Made by a program: the position numbers and the translations under genes
The notes under the pieces: generated by a model
Database searches by the model: none
Told to the model about the DNA's origin: nothing
What the model saw: only the letters and a program-made list of their open reading frames with translations
Shown: one piece after another, positions 60,228 through 64,000 of the stretch
Layout: each line of letters opens with the position of its first letter
How positions within the stretch are numbered: the first letter of the stretch is position 1
Assembly: GCF_013395055.1 (NCBI RefSeq)
Contig: NZ_CP058349.1
Span: 1,610,001-1,674,000 of the forward strand
DNA from: Pseudomonas sp. ABC1
GTDB taxonomy: Bacteria; Pseudomonadota; Gammaproteobacteria; Pseudomonadales; Pseudomonadaceae
Direction of reading: 5' to 3'
Length of the DNA: 64,000 nt

Positions 60228-61282
60228 CAAGGCTTCTCCGGGGTAGCGGCGGGGGACGGACTAGATCGGTAGTCCGCGCGACGCTTCAACTGATATTCGC
60301 GCACTGCACGGTTATGCTCGGCCAGCGTCTCGCTGAACACATGGCTACCGTCGCCACGCGCGACGAAATACAAACTCTTGCCATCGGCCGGGTGCAGTGC
60401 TGCATGAATAGCCTCGCGCCCGACCATCGCGATAGGCGTCGGCGGCAAGCCGGCCTGGGTGTAAGTGTTGTAGGGCGTAGGCCGGCGCAGGTCGGCGCGG
60501 GTAATACGCCCGCGATAATCCTCGCCCATGCCATAGATCACCGTCGGGTCGGTCTGCAGCAACATCCCCAGCCGCATGCGCCGCACGAAGACCCCGGCGA
60601 TTTCGCCGCGCTCGTGGGGCACGCCGGTTTCCTTCTCGATGATCGATGCCATGATCAATGCCTTGTAGGGATCGTCATAAGGCAAGCCCTCGGCACGTTG
60701 TTGCCACTCCTCCTCCAGCACCCGCTCCAGACGCTCGGCGGCCTTCTCCAATAGTTCCAGATCGCTGAAACCTCGGGTATAGCGGTAGGTGTCGGGGAAG
60801 AAACGCCCCTCGGGGTGCAAGCCGGCGCGCTCGAGCCGCTGCATCACCTCGCCATCCGACAGATCGGCCAGGGTCTGCTCCAGCTTGGGCTGGGCCGCCA
60901 GGGCCGCACGCAACTGGCGGAAATTCCATCCCTCGACCAGGGTCAGGCTGTATTGCACCACCTCGCCACGCTGCCAGAGGCCGATCATGTCCTCTACACT
61001 CATGCCTGGCAGCAAGCGGTATTCGCCGCTGTGCAGCGCCTGGGCCGGGGGATTGAGGCGCCAATAGACCCGCAGCCAGAAGGCATCGCGTAGCAGGCCT
61101 TCGGACTCCAGCCGCAGGAAGAGGCGGTTCGGCGTATCGCCCGGTCGTACATCGAGCAGGTGCTCGGCCTCAAGGCCCAAAGGCTGTTCGAGCGCCTGTG
61201 TCTGTTTCCAGGCCACGAACAACGCGCCTGCACCGACGAGCGCCAGGCAGAGCGACAACAGCAGGAGAAGTCTACGAATCAC
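60227..61282 (-). CDS. mltG: Endolytic murein transglycosylase MltG
   Basis: Inner-membrane lytic transglycosylase that cuts nascent glycan strands. The 351-aa protein has one N-terminal helix (LLLLLSLCLALVGAGALFVAW), a LysM-like region (DVRPGDTPNRLFLRLESEGL) and the YceG domain with the catalytic Glu in MASIIEKETGVPHERGEI and LQTDPTVIYGMG. It overlaps pabC upstream by 4 bp. Confidence 0.95.
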   Translation of the reverse strand: MIRRLLLLLSLCLALVGAGALFVAWKQTQALEQPLGLEAEHLLDVRPGDTPNRLFLRLESEGLLRDAFWLRVYWRLNPPAQALHSGEYRLLPGMSVEDMIGLWQRGEVVQYSLTLVEGWNFRQLRAALAAQPKLEQTLADLSDGEVMQRLERAGLHPEGRFFPDTYRYTRGFSDLELLEKAAERLERVLEEEWQQRAEGLPYDDPYKALIMASIIEKETGVPHERGEIAGVFVRRMRLGMLLQTDPTVIYGMGEDYRGRITRADLRRPTPYNTYTQAGLPPTPIAMVGREAIHAALHPADGKSLYFVARGDGSHVFSETLAEHNRAVREYQLKRRADYRSSPSPAATPEKP

Positions 61283-62097
61283 GAAATACCCGAATGCTCA
61301 GACAGAAGAGCCTGGAGTTTACGGGTGACGCCGCCAACCGGCCAGATGCGCTGCTGCAATCGGCGCACCGGCCAGATGCCATACAGGCTGTTGCACAGGA
61401 AGACTTCCTCGGCACGCTCCAGCGCCGCAATGGAGACATCCCTCTGCTCGACCGGCATCCAGGACGCGGCCCGTGCGATGATTTCCGCACGCATCACCCC
61501 GGCGACACCGCAACGCTGCAACGAAGGCGTCAGCAGGCGACCATCGAGCACTAGGAACAGGTTGCTGAACACGCCCTCGATGACTCGCCCCGAGGTGTCG
61601 CACATCAAGCCCTCGGCATAGACAGGGTCCTGCCACTCCCCTCTCGCCAGCACCTGCTCCAGCCGGTTCAGGTGTTTGAGTCCGGCCAACAGAGGCTGCT
61701 CGGCCAGGCGTGTGCGACAGGGAAACAGTTCGACCCCGGCGTCGGCATTGACGGCAGGATAGGCCGGCAAAGGCGAGGCCTGGAGGATTCGCCTGGGCAG
61801 GCAAGGTTCCGGAGGGGCGTAACCACGCTGACCATCGCCGCGGGTGACGATCAGCTTGGCCACGCCCTGGTCGAACTGCGCGCAATAAGCCAGCACCTCG
61901 CGGCGCAGCACGGCATCGTCCAGAGGGATTCGCAGGCGGCGACAGCCTTCTTGCAGGCGCGCCATGTGTCGCTCGAACAGACAAGGTTGCCCGCCCTCGA
62001 CACGCATCGTCTCGAACAGCCCATCACCGTAGGCCAGTGCTCGGTCGCGAATGGTCAGCCGCTCGTCGGGCTGACCATCGACCCAGCTCGCGATCAC
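61279..62097 (-). CDS. pabC: Aminodeoxychorismate lyase
   Basis: PLP fold-type IV enzyme that forms p-aminobenzoate for folate. At 272 aa it has RALAYGDGLFETMRV at the N-terminus, the PLP lysine in FDQGVAKLIVTRGDGQRGYA, and the C-terminal DTSGRVIEGVFSNLFLVLDG with GVAGVMR. It overlaps fabF (4 bp) and mltG, in the standard fabF-pabC-mltG order. Confidence 0.94.
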   Translation of the reverse strand: MIASWVDGQPDERLTIRDRALAYGDGLFETMRVEGGQPCLFERHMARLQEGCRRLRIPLDDAVLRREVLAYCAQFDQGVAKLIVTRGDGQRGYAPPEPCLPRRILQASPLPAYPAVNADAGVELFPCRTRLAEQPLLAGLKHLNRLEQVLARGEWQDPVYAEGLMCDTSGRVIEGVFSNLFLVLDGRLLTPSLQRCGVAGVMRAEIIARAASWMPVEQRDVSIAALERAEEVFLCNSLYGIWPVRRLQQRIWPVGGVTRKLQALLSEHSGIS

Positions 62098-63338
62098 TCG
62101 GAGAACCGGCGGAACACCAGCGAACCGTTGGTCCCGCCAAAGCCGAAGGAGTTGGACAATGCCACCTCTATCGGACGCTGCTTGGCCTGGTGCGGCACGA
62201 AGTCGAGGTCACAGCCTTCGTCCGGCTCATCCAGGTTGATGGTCGGCGGTGCCACCTGGTCGCGGATGGCCAGGATGCTGAAGATCGCCTCGACGGCACC
62301 GGCGGCACCCAGCAGGTGACCGATCATGGACTTGGTGGAACTGACCGACAACGCATAGGCGTGCTCGCCGAACACACCACGAATGGCGGCGGCCTCGGCC
62401 TTGTCGCCTGCCGGGGTGGATGTACCGTGGGCGTTGATATAGTCCACCAGCGCCGGATCTATGTGCGCATCCTGCAAGGCATTGCGGATGCAACGGGCCG
62501 CACCGGCGCCGTCTTCCGGCGGGGAGGTCATGTGGTAGGCATCGGCACTCATGCCGAAACCGATCAGCTCGGCGTAGATGGTCGCGCCGCGCGCCTTGGC
62601 ATGCTCCAGCTCCTCCAGCACCAACGCACCCGCGCCGTCGGACAGTACGAAGCCATCACGGCCTTTGTCCCACGGACGGCTGGCGGCAGCAGGATCGTCA
62701 TTGCGTGTCGACAGCGCCCGCGCGGCGGAGAAGCCGCCAATACCCAGGCCACTGGCCGCCATTTCGGCGCCCCCGGCGATCATCACATCGGCTTCGCCAT
62801 AGGCAATGTTGCGCGCCGCCATGCCGATGCAATGCGTACCCGTGGTGCAGGCCGTGGCGATCGCATAGTTCGGCCCCTGCAACCCCAAGTGGATCGACAG
62901 GAATCCGGACACCATGTTGATGATCGAGCCCGGCACGAAGAAGGGAGATATACGTCGCGGACCTTGCTCGAACAGCGTGCGGCTGCTGCTCTCGATATTG
63001 GTCAGGCCACCGATGCCGGAGCCCATCGCGACACCGACGCGCTCGCGATTGGCGTCGGTTATTTCCAGTCCGGAATCACGCACCGCCTGGAAGCTGGCGG
63101 CCAGTCCGTACTGGATGAAAAGGTCGAGTTTGCGTGCTTCCTTGGCGGGCAGGTACTGCTCCACCTCGAAGCCTTTGATCGCTCCGCCGAAGCGGGTCGG
63201 GTATGCGGAAAGATCCATGTGATCGAGCAGGGCGATACCGCTGCGGCCGGCCAGAATACCCTGCCAGCTACTCGGCACATCGTTACCCAGTGGCGACAAC
63301 ATGCCCATCCCGGTGACCACGACGCGTCTACGCGACAC
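62094..63338 (-). CDS. fabF: Beta-ketoacyl-ACP synthase II
   Basis: Elongating condensing enzyme of fatty acid synthesis, 414 aa. The catalytic triad is visible: Cys in ATACTTGTHCIG, His in NAHGTSTPAGDKAEA and His in STKSMIGHLLGAAGAVEA. It begins RRRVVVTGMGMLSPLGN after a GTG start at 63336-63338, which has AAGGAG 6 nt upstream. It is followed by pabC with a 4-bp overlap. Confidence 0.96.
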   Translation of the reverse strand: MSRRRVVVTGMGMLSPLGNDVPSSWQGILAGRSGIALLDHMDLSAYPTRFGGAIKGFEVEQYLPAKEARKLDLFIQYGLAASFQAVRDSGLEITDANRERVGVAMGSGIGGLTNIESSSRTLFEQGPRRISPFFVPGSIINMVSGFLSIHLGLQGPNYAIATACTTGTHCIGMAARNIAYGEADVMIAGGAEMAASGLGIGGFSAARALSTRNDDPAAASRPWDKGRDGFVLSDGAGALVLEELEHAKARGATIYAELIGFGMSADAYHMTSPPEDGAGAARCIRNALQDAHIDPALVDYINAHGTSTPAGDKAEAAAIRGVFGEHAYALSVSSTKSMIGHLLGAAGAVEAIFSILAIRDQVAPPTINLDEPDEGCDLDFVPHQAKQRPIEVALSNSFGFGGTNGSLVFRRFSE

Positions 63339-63438
63339 AGCTTTCTCCTTACATCTTGAACCCGCCCAGGACTGAGTCGGCGGTAGGAACGATCATGACC
63401 CCGTACAACGCGGGCCACGTTTGACTCTGCATCAAAGA

Positions 63439-63476
63439 TAAAGCCGCACTACCCAGCTAGAGGCAGTGCGGCTTTA
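63439..63476 (-). terminator. Hairpin between acpP and fabF
   Basis: TAAAGCCGCACT pairs with AGTGCGGCTTTA around a 14-nt loop, 24 bp past the acpP stop. It probably terminates most acpP transcripts, helping to set the high ACP to FabF ratio. Confidence 0.75.
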
Positions 63477-63499
63477 CCGGTTCGAAGCTGGATTACAAC

Positions 63500-63733
63500 T
63501 TACTGCGCGGAGTTGATGTAATCGATGGCTTCTTGAACAGTGGTGATCTTCTCGGCTTGCTCGTCCGGGATTTCGGTCTCGAATTCCTCTTCCAGAGCCA
63601 TCACCAGCTCAACGGTGTCAAGAGAGTCGGCACCCAGGTCTTCGACGAAGGAAGCGCTGTTGGTAACTTCGTCTTCTTTGACGCCAAGTTGCTCGGCAAC
63701 GATTTTCTTGACGCGTTCTTCGATGGTGCTCAT
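63500..63733 (-). CDS. acpP: Acyl carrier protein
   Basis: Carrier of growing acyl chains, 77 aa. It starts MSTIEERVKKIVAEQLGVKE and has the phosphopantetheine serine in EDLGADSLDTVELVMALEEE (Ser about residue 37). Highly acidic, full length. Lies between fabG and fabF as usual. Confidence 0.98.
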   Translation of the reverse strand: MSTIEERVKKIVAEQLGVKEDEVTNSASFVEDLGADSLDTVELVMALEEEFETEIPDEQAEKITTVQEAIDYINSAQ

Positions 63734-63917
63734 ACCTTGTTTTAACTCCTATGGAAAAATCCAGGCAGCTGGTGCGCGGTAGTGTATAGAAAGCGTTTTC
63801 CGCATTTCAAGCCGAAAGGGGCGTGATATGCACCCACTTCCAACCTTCTACCTCTAAGCCAGCCACCGTTTATAACTGTTTAACAGTCAATATTCTGCGT
63901 CGATCGGCCTCATCGAC

Positions 63918-64000
63918 TCACATGTACATGCCGCCATTCACCGGGACGGTAGCCCCGGTGACATAGGAGGCGGCATCGGATGCGAGGAATGCGACGACCT
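63918..64000 (-). CDS. fabG: 3-oxoacyl-ACP reductase (partial, C-terminal end only)
   Basis: Only the last 26 or so codons are in the window, reading ...VVAFLASDAASYVTGATVPV then NGGMYM and stop. This is the typical C-terminus of FabG, the NADPH-dependent reductase of fatty acid elongation. Position upstream of acpP on the same strand supports it. Confidence 0.93.
   Translation of the reverse strand, partial: VVAFLASDAASYVTGATVPVNGGMYM

Overview
The window is a stretch of high-GC gammaproteobacterial chromosome that I assign to Pseudomonas sensu lato. The support is the protein set and gene order: ilvIH-ilvC, mrcB, a PrrF iron-responsive sRNA beside heme-uptake genes, lptM-lysA-dapF-xerC, rnk, sutA, bamD-rluD-pgeF, etfAB with an ETF-quinone oxidoreductase, and tatD-holB-tmk-mltG-pabC-fabF-acpP-fabG. 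These blocks are each familiar from Pseudomonas but are joined in an order unlike P. aeruginosa, so this is a rearranged lineage. I cannot name the species.

Layout. 1-6.7 kb: branched-chain amino acid synthesis (ilvC, partial, ilvN and ilvI, all on the minus strand), a YqcC-like gene, a TPR lipoprotein and PBP1b. 6.9-12.3 kb: a phosphotransferase/ATPase fusion, one PrrF sRNA under a Fur-box promoter, a ChaN-like lipoprotein and the heme ABC transporter hmuTUV. 12.5-18.1 kb: a Rieske protein, dsbD, aroQ, accBC, prmA. 18.1-21.9 kb: murJ, mutM, a displaced cyaY, an HDOD protein. 22.0-27.7 kb: a Fur-box-linked cell-surface-signalling system (FecI-like sigma factor, FecR-like regulator, TonB-dependent receptor with signalling domain) followed by a di-heme peroxidase of the CcpA/MauG/MbnH superfamily. 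27.8-35.1 kb: rnk, lptM, lysA, dapF, a DUF484 gene, xerC, a HAD hydrolase, sutA, serB.

35.15-39.40 kb is an accessory island. It is bounded by a 31-bp imperfect inverted repeat (26 of 31 matching), and two further internal copies of the repeat core lie at its right end, an end architecture like Tn7/Mu-type (TnsB/MuA) transposons. Inside are an IS3-family element that has itself been interrupted by an IS110-family element, and a stand-alone TIR-like (CAP12/Pycsar-effector type) protein. No transposase matching the island ends is visible.

39.5-47.3 kb: a DedA-PAP2 fusion, tpx, pgeF, rluD, bamD, two acetyltransferases, and an NfeD/stomatin pair. 47.4-56.3 kb: etfAB facing an ETF-QO gene whose promoter carries a PsrA-type operator, then a methyltransferase, a Fur-like mini-protein, DUF1285 and DUF4823 genes, a TetR regulator and a class V aminotransferase. 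56.3-64 kb: an AroP-type permease, tatD, holB, tmk, mltG, pabC, fabF, acpP and the 3' end of fabG. pilZ, which I expect between tatD and holB, is absent.

Iron and heme are the recurrent theme: PrrF, hmuTUV/ChaN, cyaY, and the Fur-linked sigma/receptor/peroxidase locus. I saw no tRNA, rRNA or CRISPR array.
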